64,000 nt of DNA from Persephonella marina EX-H1. Lineage in GTDB: Bacteria; Aquificota; Aquificia; Aquificales; Hydrogenothermaceae. The stretch covers positions 500,672 through 564,671 of the forward strand of contig NC_012440.1 of the NCBI RefSeq assembly GCF_000021565.1, in the 5' to 3' direction. The position numbers and the translations under genes were made by a program. The notes below the pieces were generated by a model, which worked only from the letters and a program-made list of their open reading frames with translations, was not told the DNA's origin and ran no database searches. Positions 56,536 to 64,000 of the stretch are shown here, piece after piece (position 1 is the stretch's first letter; every line of letters starts with the position of its first letter).

Positions 56536-56588
56536 ATTCCTTACCTTTCAGTAATTGTTCTTAATAATAATTTACAGACTGTTTTTCT

Positions 56589-56626
56589 ATTATAGTATGA
56601 TATCAATCATAAGATTGAGTTTCAAT
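56589..56626 (-). promoter_or_regulatory. -10 element flanked by two palindromes upstream of paralog A
   Basis: On the minus strand a perfect TATAAT occupies 56589-56594. Directly upstream is TATGAT, four bases, ATCATA (56596-56611), then ATTGA, GTT, TCAAT (56614-56626). Palindromes in the -10/-35 spacer suggest a repressor or activator site for the small gene starting at 56535. No good -35 is seen. Confidence 0.45.
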
Positions 56627-56687
56627 TATAAATTAATAGTACTTAAAATTGATATACTTACAAAATTGGTTTGTTAGTATAAACTGA

Positions 56688-56939
56688 CTATTCAGCCCCC
56701 TGAATCTTTCTAATTCTTCTTGCAAGCTCTCTTATAGCCTCAATCTCGCTCATCCCCTGCTCCATAAGCTCCCTTACAGTCTGGGCTTTTGCAAGTGTGT
56801 TTATGACCTCCATAACATCCCCTGACACCTCACAACCCTCAAGCTCCGGTTTTCCAAGCTTAAGAGTCTGGTCTATACAGAGCTCAAGCTGCTGTGGTGT
56901 GAACTTTTTTGCAAGCTCCTTAATCTCCTTTATGTTCAT
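56688..56939 (-). CDS. Small paralogous protein B (pair with 56293-56535), unknown function
   Basis: An 83-residue relative of paralog A: NIKEIKELAKKFTPQQLELCI, a different middle (LGKPELEGCEVSGDVMEV) and a nearly identical C-terminal half ending KIQGAE. It starts 24 bases after smpB with GGAGG, so it is part of that transcript, while A has its own promoter. The function is unknown; both look like small helical adaptor or regulatory proteins. Confidence 0.72.
   Translation of the reverse strand: MNIKEIKELAKKFTPQQLELCIDQTLKLGKPELEGCEVSGDVMEVINTLAKAQTVRELMEQGMSEIEAIRELARRIRKIQGAE
56691..56795. repeat. Direct repeat, copy B (3' half of paralog B)
   Basis: This is the partner of the repeat at 56299-56400, in the same orientation, with about 93 percent identity estimated by eye. 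Confidence 0.7.
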
Positions 56940-56963
56940 TTTTTCCCTCCTGCTTTTGCAGGT

Positions 56964-57431
56964 TTATAGTTTTATCTTTCCTTTGTATTTCTTTGATAGC
57001 TCCCTTTTCATATCCCTTTCCTTTATAGCTTCTCTCTTTTCGTATTTAGCTTTACCTTTTGCAAGAGCTATCTCTATTTTGACTTTTCCATTTTTAAGAT
57101 AAACCTTTGTTGGTATTATTGTCAGACCTTTTTCCTGAACTTTTCCCATAAGCTTGAGTATCTCTCTTTTATGGAGTAGAAGTTTCCTTTTTCTGTAGGG
57201 GTCATGCTGAAGTTTTGATGCAGGTTTGTACGGAGCTATATACATGTTGTATATAAAGGCTTCACCATTGTCTATTCTTACAAAACTGTCCCTGAGATTT
57301 ACACTTCCTTCCCTGATAGATTTTACCTCTGATCCTTTCAATACTATCCCTGCCTCGTACGTCTCTATTATGTTGTAGTTGTGGTAAGCAACTTTGTTTG
57401 TTGCCACGACCTTAATTCCCATAAATTTCAC
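56964..57431 (-). CDS. smpB: SsrA-binding protein SmpB
   Basis: SmpB delivers tmRNA to stalled ribosomes. The 155-residue protein has ATNKVAYHNYNIIETYEAGI, LKGSEVKSIREGSVNLRDSF, PYKPASKLQHDPYRKRKLLL and a basic C-terminal tail, all typical. It sits divergent to the M1/ChaN/PDZ gene. tmRNA itself is not in the window. Confidence 0.95.
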   Translation of the reverse strand: MKFMGIKVVATNKVAYHNYNIIETYEAGIVLKGSEVKSIREGSVNLRDSFVRIDNGEAFIYNMYIAPYKPASKLQHDPYRKRKLLLHKREILKLMGKVQEKGLTIIPTKVYLKNGKVKIEIALAKGKAKYEKREAIKERDMKRELSKKYKGKIKL

Positions 57432-57501
57432 TCCCGTTTCATTTTCTTAGGATAGAATATTATAACGCCTAATTACTATACATTAAGTGGGGTACAGTAT
57501 T

Positions 57502-60414
57502 ATGATAAAGCTAAAATCTTTTTTTTCCATCATATTTATGTTTGTCCCTTTAATATCATACGGTCAGATATATTACAGTCTGGATATAAAATTTGATATT
57601 CCTGAAGGAAAGATCTATGGTGAGGTTGAGATAAAGTCTGACAGAGAGGTATCAGTATCAATAGATACAGGGGATCTAGAGATCACCTACTCTGATATTA
57701 GATATCTCACATACACAAAGATAGAACCTGATAAACCTGTAAGAATAAAGTATACAGGGACTTTTAAAGGGTTTGACCAGTACAATATGGTCTCAAAACA
57801 TGGTATATATCTGACAGGTGTATGGTATCCAAAGATAGACAGACCTGCCTTGTATTCCTTTAAAGCCCAGATACCCGAAGATTTTATACCTGTTGGTGAA
57901 GCTGAGGAGATAGCCGAAGAAAAAGTGGATGAAGGGATTAAGAATGTTAGATTTATCTTTCCACATCCTCTTGAACATCTCCACTTTATAGCTACAGACA
58001 AGTTCAGGGTGAAAAGTAAAAAAATAAGGGATGATCTTACTGTTTACACATACTTCTTTGAGATGGATCACAGATTTTCAGATATATATCTGGAAAAGGC
58101 AGAGGGGTATATAAGGTACTACGAGGAAAAGATAGGAAGATTTCCGTATAAAAGGTTCAGTATCGTTGAGAATGTACTTCCAACTGGATACTCTATGCCT
58201 ACATTCACACTTATAGGTATGCAGATAATAAGATATCCATTCGTTCTTAAAAGCTCCCTTGGTCATGAGATACTACACCAGTGGTTTGGGTGTTCAGTTT
58301 ATGTTAAGGATGAGGAAGGAAACTGGGCAGAAGGCCTTACAACTTATCTTTCGGATCATGAGTTCTCAGATGACAAAAAACTATACAGAAAAAGACTTAT
58401 ATCAAAATTTATGGCCTATGTTACAGATGATAATGATTTTCCCCTTAAGGATTTTGTGTACAAAAAAGATGAGCTTTCTGAGGCGATTGGATACGGTAAA
58501 ACAGCGATGGTATTTCATATGTTGAGAAAAGAGGTTGGTGATGAGAAATTCTTCAGATCAATATCAGATTTTTACATGAAAAACAGGTTTAAAAGAGCTT
58601 CATGGGATGATCTGAAAAGAAGTTTTGAAAACCAGTCAGGTCAGGATTTAGGTCTTTTTTTCCACCAGTGGATAGAGAAGAAAGGAATACCTGATATAAG
58701 TATTGAGAAGATATCGGTAAAGGTTGATGACGGAAGGTTTAAAATCTCAGGAGAGATAAAACAGAGTAGAGATTTTGTATTTAAAGTACCTGTTAAGATA
58801 CTGACCTACACAGGTTATATTCAGAAAACACTTGAGATACAGGGGAAGAAGACTGTTTTTAGCTATACAGTTGATGATGAGCCTTTAAGCATCGTTATTG
58901 ATGACAGTTACGATACGTTCAGGAAGCTATCTCCAGAAGAGATGATACCTATGATCTACTTTTTACTTGGTGATAAAAGCCCTGTTGTTTTTGTTGATCC
59001 TGAAACAGAGGAAAAATACAGACCTGTTCTTGATTTCTATAAAGAGAAAAAGCTATACAGCCCTGAAGAATTTAGATACAGCCTTATAAAAGACAGAAAT
59101 GTTGTTATATTTGACAGTAAAAACCCTGTGATTAAAAAGATACTCGGTAAACCTTCATTAGAGAAAGAAGGGCTGTCCATAACATCTGTAAAAAACCCCT
59201 TTTCTGAAAACAGATTTATCTTCGTTATACATGCCGATACAAGGGAGTCTGTTGAGAGAGGTTACTCAAGACTGAAACATTACGGAGGATACTCTTTTGT
59301 TAAGATAGGTAAGCATTTCAGGGCTGAAAAAGAGGTTTATAAAGCTCAGGATGGGATTCTATACAGGATAAGAACCCCTGCGAAGATAATAACAGAGAAC
59401 GGTATCACAGATATGAAAAGTATGATAGACCAGATAAAGGATAAAAAGGTTATCTTTATAGGTGAAAAACATACAAGCTTCTCCCATCACGCTGTACAGT
59501 ACAGCATAATAAAGGCACTTTATGAGAACGGCAGTGATATAGCCATAGGAATGGAGATGTTCCAGAGACCATTCCAGAGATACCTTGATATGTACATAAA
59601 AGGGGATATAAGTGAAAAAGAGTTTCTGAAAAAGACAGAGTACTTTAAGAGATGGAAGTACGATTATAACCTTTACAAGCCTATCCTCAGATTTGCCAGA
59701 AAACATAAGATCCCTGTTATAGCTCTTAATATGGAGGCTGAGATAATAGATAAGGTGTCTGAGAAAGGTATAGACGGTCTTACACCTGAAGAAAAAAGGA
59801 AACTACCTGAAAGTATGGATTTTACCAATGAAGAATACAGAAGTTATCTGAAGATCATATTCCAGATGCATAAGGAGAGGAAAAAGGAAAAAGAGTTTAT
59901 AAACTTCTACCAGTCCCAGCTTATATGGGATGAGACCATGGCTGAGACAGCTGCTGAATACCTTAGAAAAAATCCAGAGAGAAAGATGGTGATACTTGCA
60001 GGAAATGGTCATCTGAGATATGGGTATGGGATACCTGACAGACTTTACAGGAGGATCAATGAACCGTATGTGATAATACTGAATGATGAGGATATAGATA
60101 AGGATATAGCAGATTATGTTGTTTACACACAGTTTCTTGCAGGTGTAAAGGCTAAAAAGATAGGTGTTTATATAGACATAACAGATAAAGGTCTGAAGGT
60201 TGATGATGTTGTTAAAGGTTCACCTGCTGAAAAGGCCGGGATTAAGAAGGGGGATATTATTGTTGAGTTCAATGGAAAGAAGATAAGAACACTTGAGGAT
60301 CTTAGAATAGAGCTTGTTTATCCTGAGAAGGAGAATGAGATAGTAGTCCTGAGAGATGGTAAAAGATTAAAACTTAAAATAGTTTTTGAAGAGGAACTGA
60401 ACCACCACCAGTGA
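57502..60414 (+). CDS. Exported three-module protein: M1-type metallopeptidase, ChaN domain, PDZ domain
   Basis: A 970-residue protein with a signal peptide (KLKSFFSIIFMFVPLISYGQ). Residues 20-480 are an M1 peptidase: zinc site HEILH (255-259) and Glu277 in GNWAEGLTTYLSDH, one residue closer than the usual HExxH-x18-E, with GYSMPTFTLIG instead of GAMEN. Residues about 640-885 are a ChaN (DUF399) domain: IFIGEKHTSFSHHAVQYSI (Glu655, His657), AIGMEMFQRPFQRYL, VILAGNGHLRYGYGIPDRL. Residues about 888-965 are a PDZ domain (VVKGSPAEKAGIKKGDIIVEF). ATG 57502 is favoured over the upstream GTG because the signal peptide starts there. ChaN proteins bind haem or iron; the fusion with a peptidase suggests a haem- or peptide-handling periplasmic enzyme, by inference. 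Confidence 0.85.
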   Translation: MIKLKSFFSIIFMFVPLISYGQIYYSLDIKFDIPEGKIYGEVEIKSDREVSVSIDTGDLEITYSDIRYLTYTKIEPDKPVRIKYTGTFKGFDQYNMVSKHGIYLTGVWYPKIDRPALYSFKAQIPEDFIPVGEAEEIAEEKVDEGIKNVRFIFPHPLEHLHFIATDKFRVKSKKIRDDLTVYTYFFEMDHRFSDIYLEKAEGYIRYYEEKIGRFPYKRFSIVENVLPTGYSMPTFTLIGMQIIRYPFVLKSSLGHEILHQWFGCSVYVKDEEGNWAEGLTTYLSDHEFSDDKKLYRKRLISKFMAYVTDDNDFPLKDFVYKKDELSEAIGYGKTAMVFHMLRKEVGDEKFFRSISDFYMKNRFKRASWDDLKRSFENQSGQDLGLFFHQWIEKKGIPDISIEKISVKVDDGRFKISGEIKQSRDFVFKVPVKILTYTGYIQKTLEIQGKKTVFSYTVDDEPLSIVIDDSYDTFRKLSPEEMIPMIYFLLGDKSPVVFVDPETEEKYRPVLDFYKEKKLYSPEEFRYSLIKDRNVVIFDSKNPVIKKILGKPSLEKEGLSITSVKNPFSENRFIFVIHADTRESVERGYSRLKHYGGYSFVKIGKHFRAEKEVYKAQDGILYRIRTPAKIITENGITDMKSMIDQIKDKKVIFIGEKHTSFSHHAVQYSIIKALYENGSDIAIGMEMFQRPFQRYLDMYIKGDISEKEFLKKTEYFKRWKYDYNLYKPILRFARKHKIPVIALNMEAEIIDKVSEKGIDGLTPEEKRKLPESMDFTNEEYRSYLKIIFQMHKERKKEKEFINFYQSQLIWDETMAETAAEYLRKNPERKMVILAGNGHLRYGYGIPDRLYRRINEPYVIILNDEDIDKDIADYVVYTQFLAGVKAKKIGVYIDITDKGLKVDDVVKGSPAEKAGIKKGDIIVEFNGKKIRTLEDLRIELVYPEKENEIVVLRDGKRLKLKIVFEEELNHHQ

Positions 60415-60420
60415 ACCTTC

Positions 60421-60429
60421 TGATATAAT
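60421..60429 (+). promoter_or_regulatory. Extended -10 promoter element for purB
   Basis: TGaTATAAT lies about 30 bases before the purB ATG, beginning seven bases after the preceding stop codon. AAGGAGAGAAGG follows as ribosome binding site. Confidence 0.45.
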
Positions 60430-60458
60430 TAGTTTTTAAAAAGTTAAAGGAGAGAAGG

Positions 60459-61769
60459 ATGATAAAAAGGTACACTCTTGAAAAGATGGGATCTGTCTGG
60501 AGTGAACAGAACAAGTTTCAGAAATGGCTTGATGTTGAGATAGCAATATGTAAGGCATGGAACAGACTTGGGAAGATACCTGATGATGCTATGAAGGAGA
60601 TAGAGGAGAAAACTTATATAGATGAGAAAGTTGTTGAGAGAATACACGAACTTGATAGAATATACAACCATGATGTTCTCGCATTTGTGACAGCCGTTGC
60701 TGAACAGGTTGGAGAGAACGGAAGGTACATACATCTTGGTGTGACATCATCTGATGTTATAGATACAGCCCTTGGTCTTCTGATGAGGGAGGCTATTGAT
60801 ATCCTTATAGAGGATATTGATCAGCTCTTACCTGTGTTAAAGGAGAACGCCTTTAAGTATAAAGACACTGTCATGATGGGAAGGACACACGGTGTTCACG
60901 CTGAGCCTATGGTGTTCGGTCTCAAGTTTGCCCTCTGGTACGAGGAGATGAAAAGAAACAGGGAGAGGCTTGTTAAGGCAAGAGATGTTGTCTCTGTAGG
61001 GGCTATATCTGGAGCTGTTGGAACTTACTCTAATATCCCTCCTGAGGTTGAAAAGTACGCACTTGAGTATCTTGGTCTTAAAGTTGAACCTGTTTCTAAC
61101 CAGGTTGTCCAGAGGGACAGGCATGCTGAGTTTATGACAGCCATGGCTATAACAGCCTCATCACTTGAGAAGATAGCTGTTGAGATAAGGCATCTGCAGA
61201 GAACAGAGGTATTGGAAGCTCAGGAGCCTTTCAGGAAAGGACAGAGAGGATCATCCGCAATGCCCCATAAGAAGAATCCTATCACATGTGAGAGAATAAC
61301 GGGGCTTGCAAGGGTTATAAGGGCAAATGCTATACCTGCTATGGAAAATATAGCTCTCTGGCATGAGAGGGATATATCCCACTCATCTGTGGAAAGGGTT
61401 GTTATGCCTGATTCTGCAATAGCACTTGATTACATACTTAATCTTACAAAGAATGTTCTCTCCGGACTTGTTGTTTATCCTGAAAGGATGAAAAGAAATA
61501 TGGATCTCTCAAAGGGCCTTTATTTCTCATCAAAGGTTCTTGTTGCACTTGTTGAAAAGGGACTGTCAAGGGATGAGGCTTATGATATAGTCCAGAGAAA
61601 TGCTATGAAAGCATGGGATACTGAAGGGCTTATGTTTAAGGATGCCCTCCTCTCGGATGAGGAAGTAACATCAAGACTCTCACCTGAGGAGATAGATAAA
61701 ATATTTGATGTTAATGAGTTTTTAAAGAACGTTCCTTATATATACAGGAGGGTTTTTGGGGAGTATTGA
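60459..61769 (+). CDS. purB: Adenylosuccinate lyase
   Basis: PurB cleaves fumarate off SAICAR and adenylosuccinate in purine synthesis. The 436-residue protein has [56 protein letters not shown] and the signature [20 protein letters not shown] near residue 265. Its stop overlaps the nth TTG start by four bases (TTGA). Confidence 0.96.
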   Translation: MIKRYTLEKMGSVWSEQNKFQKWLDVEIAICKAWNRLGKIPDDAMKEIEEKTYIDEKVVERIHELDRIYNHDVLAFVTAVAEQVGENGRYIHLGVTSSDVIDTALGLLMREAIDILIEDIDQLLPVLKENAFKYKDTVMMGRTHGVHAEPMVFGLKFALWYEEMKRNRERLVKARDVVSVGAISGAVGTYSNIPPEVEKYALEYLGLKVEPVSNQVVQRDRHAEFMTAMAITASSLEKIAVEIRHLQRTEVLEAQEPFRKGQRGSSAMPHKKNPITCERITGLARVIRANAIPAMENIALWHERDISHSSVERVVMPDSAIALDYILNLTKNVLSGLVVYPERMKRNMDLSKGLYFSSKVLVALVEKGLSRDEAYDIVQRNAMKAWDTEGLMFKDALLSDEEVTSRLSPEEIDKIFDVNEFLKNVPYIYRRVFGEY

Positions 61770-62425
61770 GCAGAGAGGATTTCATAAAGGTCTTAAATAT
61801 CCTGAAGAGGGAGTTTCCCAGATGGGATGCTCCCGTTGTATCTCTAATGGCAAAAAGGGATAAAAGAACTCCATACCAGATACTTATATCAACAATAATC
61901 AGTCTCAGAACAAAAGATCAGGTAACAGCAGAGGTTTCTGAGAGACTTTTCAGGCTTGCTGACAATCCTTACGATATGCTTAAGATACCTGAAGAGAAGA
62001 TAGCAGAGGCCATATATCCTGCCGGATTTTACAGAAATAAGGCTAAGGTTATAAAGGAGATATCGGGAAAGATAGTAAAGGATTTTGGAGGAAAGGTTCC
62101 TGACAGTATTGATGAGCTTCTGAAATTAAAAGGAGTTGGAAGAAAAACGGCAAACCTTGTTGTTGCCCTTGGATACGGAAAACCGGCGATATGTGTTGAT
62201 ACTCATGTTCATAGAATATCAAACAGATTAGGCTTTGTTAAAACAAAAACAGCTGAAGAGACAGAGATGGCTTTAAGAAAAAAAGTTCCCAGGGAGTACT
62301 GGAACGAGATAAACGATCTTTTTGTTGCCTTTGGACAGACCATATGCAAACCTGTCTCACCTAAATGTTCAGAATGTCCAGTATCGTCTTACTGCGAAAA
62401 GGTTGGTGTTAAAAAACACAGATGA
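61766..62425 (+). CDS. nth: Endonuclease III
   Basis: Nth removes oxidised pyrimidines and nicks abasic DNA. The 219-residue protein has the helix-hairpin-helix with catalytic Lys in [19 protein letters not shown], the catalytic Asp in [14 protein letters not shown], and the C-terminal 4Fe-4S site [17 protein letters not shown] (C-x6-C-x2-C-x5-C). The start is TTG at 61766, overlapping the purB stop; GGGGAG precedes it. It ends one base from the stop of the small convergent gene. Confidence 0.94.
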   Translation: MSREDFIKVLNILKREFPRWDAPVVSLMAKRDKRTPYQILISTIISLRTKDQVTAEVSERLFRLADNPYDMLKIPEEKIAEAIYPAGFYRNKAKVIKEISGKIVKDFGGKVPDSIDELLKLKGVGRKTANLVVALGYGKPAICVDTHVHRISNRLGFVKTKTAEETEMALRKKVPREYWNEINDLFVAFGQTICKPVSPKCSECPVSSYCEKVGVKKHR

Positions 62426-62602
62426 TCATATATCGTTCTTCATCCTGTTAAACTCTCTTATTACGTTTATAAGCTTACCTGTGTTTTCCTTTAAAAAGTC
62501 CTGATCATCATCTTTTTGTATATCAATCTCAATGATCCTGTTTGAGAAAAGATAGTAAAATATCCCAAATGATGTCAGAAAAGAAAACAGAAATCTAAAC
62601 AT
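62426..62602 (-). CDS. Small single-helix membrane protein, unknown function
   Basis: A 58-residue protein: a hydrophobic start (FRFLFSFLTSFGIFYYLFS) and a charged helix (IQKDDDQDFLKENTGKLINV, then REFNRMKNDI). AAGGAG lies seven bases before the ATG, an ideal ribosome binding site, and the gene starts ten bases after the nadE stop, so it is co-transcribed with nadE. I do not recognise a family. The tight packing with nadE and nth stops supports its being real. Confidence 0.65.
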   Translation of the reverse strand: MFRFLFSFLTSFGIFYYLFSNRIIEIDIQKDDDQDFLKENTGKLINVIREFNRMKNDI

Positions 62603-62612
62603 CTTCCACTCC

Positions 62613-64000
62613 TTATAATTCTCTGAATTTATTTGTTACAGGCATTCTTCTATCTTTACCAAAGGCTCTGTGTGTTATTCTAATACCAATAGGTGCCTGT
62701 CTTCTCTTGTACTCATTCCTGTCTATCATTTTAACCACTTTTTCAACAGAATGTCTATCAAATCCCATTCTTATTATATCCTGAACGGGCATATCCTCCT
62801 CAACATAAAGCATTATGATCTCATCAAGTATAGGATAAGGTAGAAGTTCATCCTCATCTCTCTGATCAGGCTTGAGTTCTGCTGAAGGTGGTTTCTCAAG
62901 AACTCTCTGTGGAATAACGGGTGAGATACTGTTCCTGTACTGTGCAAGCTCGTAAACTTTTGTTTTAAGAACATCCTTTAAAACAGCGAAACCTCCAACC
63001 ATATCACCGTATAGGGTTGCGTAACCTACACTCATCTCAGATTTGTTACCGGTTGCCAGAACTATCCAGCCAAATTTGTTTGAGAGAGCCATAAGGAGAT
63101 TCCCTCTTATCCTTGCCTGAAGGTTCTCCTCAGTTGCATCAGGTTTCAGACCTGCAAATATATCTTTAAGCTCATCCTTATATTTTTCAAATATGTCCGT
63201 TATAGGAAGTGTAAATGTTTCAATACCAAGATTTTCTGCAAGCTCAAGGGCATCCTCAACACTCTCTTTTGATGTGAACTGTGAAGGCATCAGAACCCCT
63301 TTCACATTATCCTTTCCGAGTGCGTCAGTAGCTATTGTTGCGGTAAGGGAACTGTCTATCCCTCCGCTCAGTCCAATCACAACTTTCTCAAAGCCGTTTT
63401 TGTGTATGTAATCTCTCACACCTGTAACAAGAGCCTTGTATATCTCCTCTATCTCAGGTCTGTCAAGAATAGTCTTCTGGGGTATTGTCTCAAGTTTGTC
63501 CTTTATTTTGAAATCAAGGTGTATCTCTTTAACCTTCTCTTCCCTTTTATACATGGCTCTGAGATTTCTGAGTCTGTTGTCCTTTAACTGCTGTCTGAAT
63601 ATAGCATCAAGGTTTATATCGCACAGTACGATCTCCTCTTCAAAAGATCTGCCCTTTGTTAAAACGGATCCATCAGGACCTACGATAATACTGTTCCCAT
63701 CAAAAACAAGCTCATCCTGCCCTCCAACAAGGTTAACGTATGCTATAGATACAAGGTTGTCCCTCGCCCTCACCTTAAGCATATCCTCTCTGAACTTTCC
63801 TTTACCAATATGGTAAGGGGAGGCATTAATATTTATAATGAGCTCTGCCCCTTCAATAGCCTGTATATTTATAGGGTTTTCCGGATACCATATATCTTCA
63901 CAGATTGAGAGACCTATCTTGTAACCTTCAATATTCAGAAGTGTTATCTCATTACCCCTCTGGAAGTATCTAACCTCATCAAATACACCGTAGTTTGGTA
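62613..64000 (-). CDS. nadE: Glutamine-dependent NAD+ synthetase, 5' end outside window
   Basis: NadE makes NAD+ from nicotinic acid adenine dinucleotide, ATP and ammonia; this form takes ammonia from glutamine with its own nitrilase domain. The frame stays open past the in-frame ATG at 63782 to the right edge, where it encodes the nitrilase nucleophile in [16 protein letters not shown], so 63782 is not the start. The synthetase half has the PP-loop [37 protein letters not shown], and [19 protein letters not shown]. Only the N-terminal part of the nitrilase domain is missing. Confidence 0.94.
   Translation of the reverse strand, partial: PNYGVFDEVRYFQRGNEITLLNIEGYKIGLSICEDIWYPENPINIQAIEGAELIININASPYHIGKGKFREDMLKVRARDNLVSIAYVNLVGGQDELVFDGNSIIVGPDGSVLTKGRSFEEEIVLCDINLDAIFRQQLKDNRLRNLRAMYKREEKVKEIHLDFKIKDKLETIPQKTILDRPEIEEIYKALVTGVRDYIHKNGFEKVVIGLSGGIDSSLTATIATDALGKDNVKGVLMPSQFTSKESVEDALELAENLGIETFTLPITDIFEKYKDELKDIFAGLKPDATEENLQARIRGNLLMALSNKFGWIVLATGNKSEMSVGYATLYGDMVGGFAVLKDVLKTKVYELAQYRNSISPVIPQRVLEKPPSAELKPDQRDEDELLPYPILDEIIMLYVEEDMPVQDIIRMGFDRHSVEKVVKMIDRNEYKRRQAPIGIRITHRAFGKDRRMPVTNKFREL

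Noticed and set aside
62613-63782. nadE starting at the ATG at 63782
   Set aside because: The same frame continues upstream to the edge and encodes the nitrilase nucleophile, so the real start lies outside the window.

Overview
This is ordinary bacterial chromosome: 64 kb, A+T-rich, almost fully coding, with about 55 protein genes (two cut by the window ends). I see no rRNA, tRNA, CRISPR array, insertion sequence or prophage. The window suggests a thermophilic, chemolithoautotrophic, Gram-negative member of the Aquificota, most like Hydrogenothermaceae such as Persephonella. This rests on the Lys/Glu- and AGA-rich proteins, frequent TTG starts, an outer membrane (KDO synthesis, TonB-dependent receptor, secretin), a bc1 complex with a two-haem cytochrome c, a lone formate dehydrogenase and PEP synthase. 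The genus is an inference.

Layout. 1-6.1 kb: the 3' part of gatB (minus strand), then a plus-strand run ahcY, a YdcH-like gene, ilvD, metK and a degenerate GGDEF-like gene. ahcY and metK are two steps of the S-adenosylmethionine cycle. 6.1-15.3 kb (minus): a type IV pilus operon pilM-pilN-pilO-(pilP-like)-pilQ, then a very large exported protein that appears to be two exported proteins fused in frame, then a dihydrolipoamide-dehydrogenase-type flavoprotein. 15.3-22.1 kb (minus): glyQ-glyS-ppsA ending in a terminator, and truD. 22.2-29 kb (plus): penicillin-binding protein 1A, trpB, rlmN and a molybdopterin formate dehydrogenase. 29-35.9 kb (minus): thiG with a terminator, an exported PHP-like protein, kdsB, then a TonB-type receptor, a YfiR-like periplasmic protein and a GGDEF-EAL membrane protein packed end to end. 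That last set looks like a complete outer-membrane-to-c-di-GMP signalling unit.

35.9-38 kb (minus): a beta-CASP nuclease and a SafE-type membrane protein. 38-42.5 kb (plus): fmt, rlmB and petABC (bc1 complex) with a strong terminator. 42.5-46.5 kb (minus): a K+/H+ antiporter with its own RCK plus universal-stress-protein-type regulator, a DnaQ-like exonuclease and proC. 46.6-50.2 kb: a CgeB-like glycosyltransferase (plus), then argS and a SPOR-domain protein (minus). 50.3-55.8 kb (plus): pyrG, acs, hslU, a small coiled-coil protein and a stand-alone Lrp-type ligand-binding domain. 55.8-57.4 kb (minus): smpB, two tandem paralogous small proteins and a lipoprotein. 57.5-62.4 kb (plus): a three-module M1-peptidase/ChaN/PDZ exported protein, purB and nth. 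62.4-64 kb (minus): a 58-residue membrane protein and the 3' part of a glutamine-type nadE.

The observations most worth following are the TonB receptor/YfiR-like/GGDEF-EAL operon, the M1-ChaN-PDZ fusion, the readthrough-like fusion of a C-terminally anchored protein to a lipoprotein at the end of the pilus operon, the tandem small paralogs behind a candidate operator, and a near-ideal palindrome between safE and fmt. No computation was run: all homology calls are by recognition of motifs and whole-protein character.
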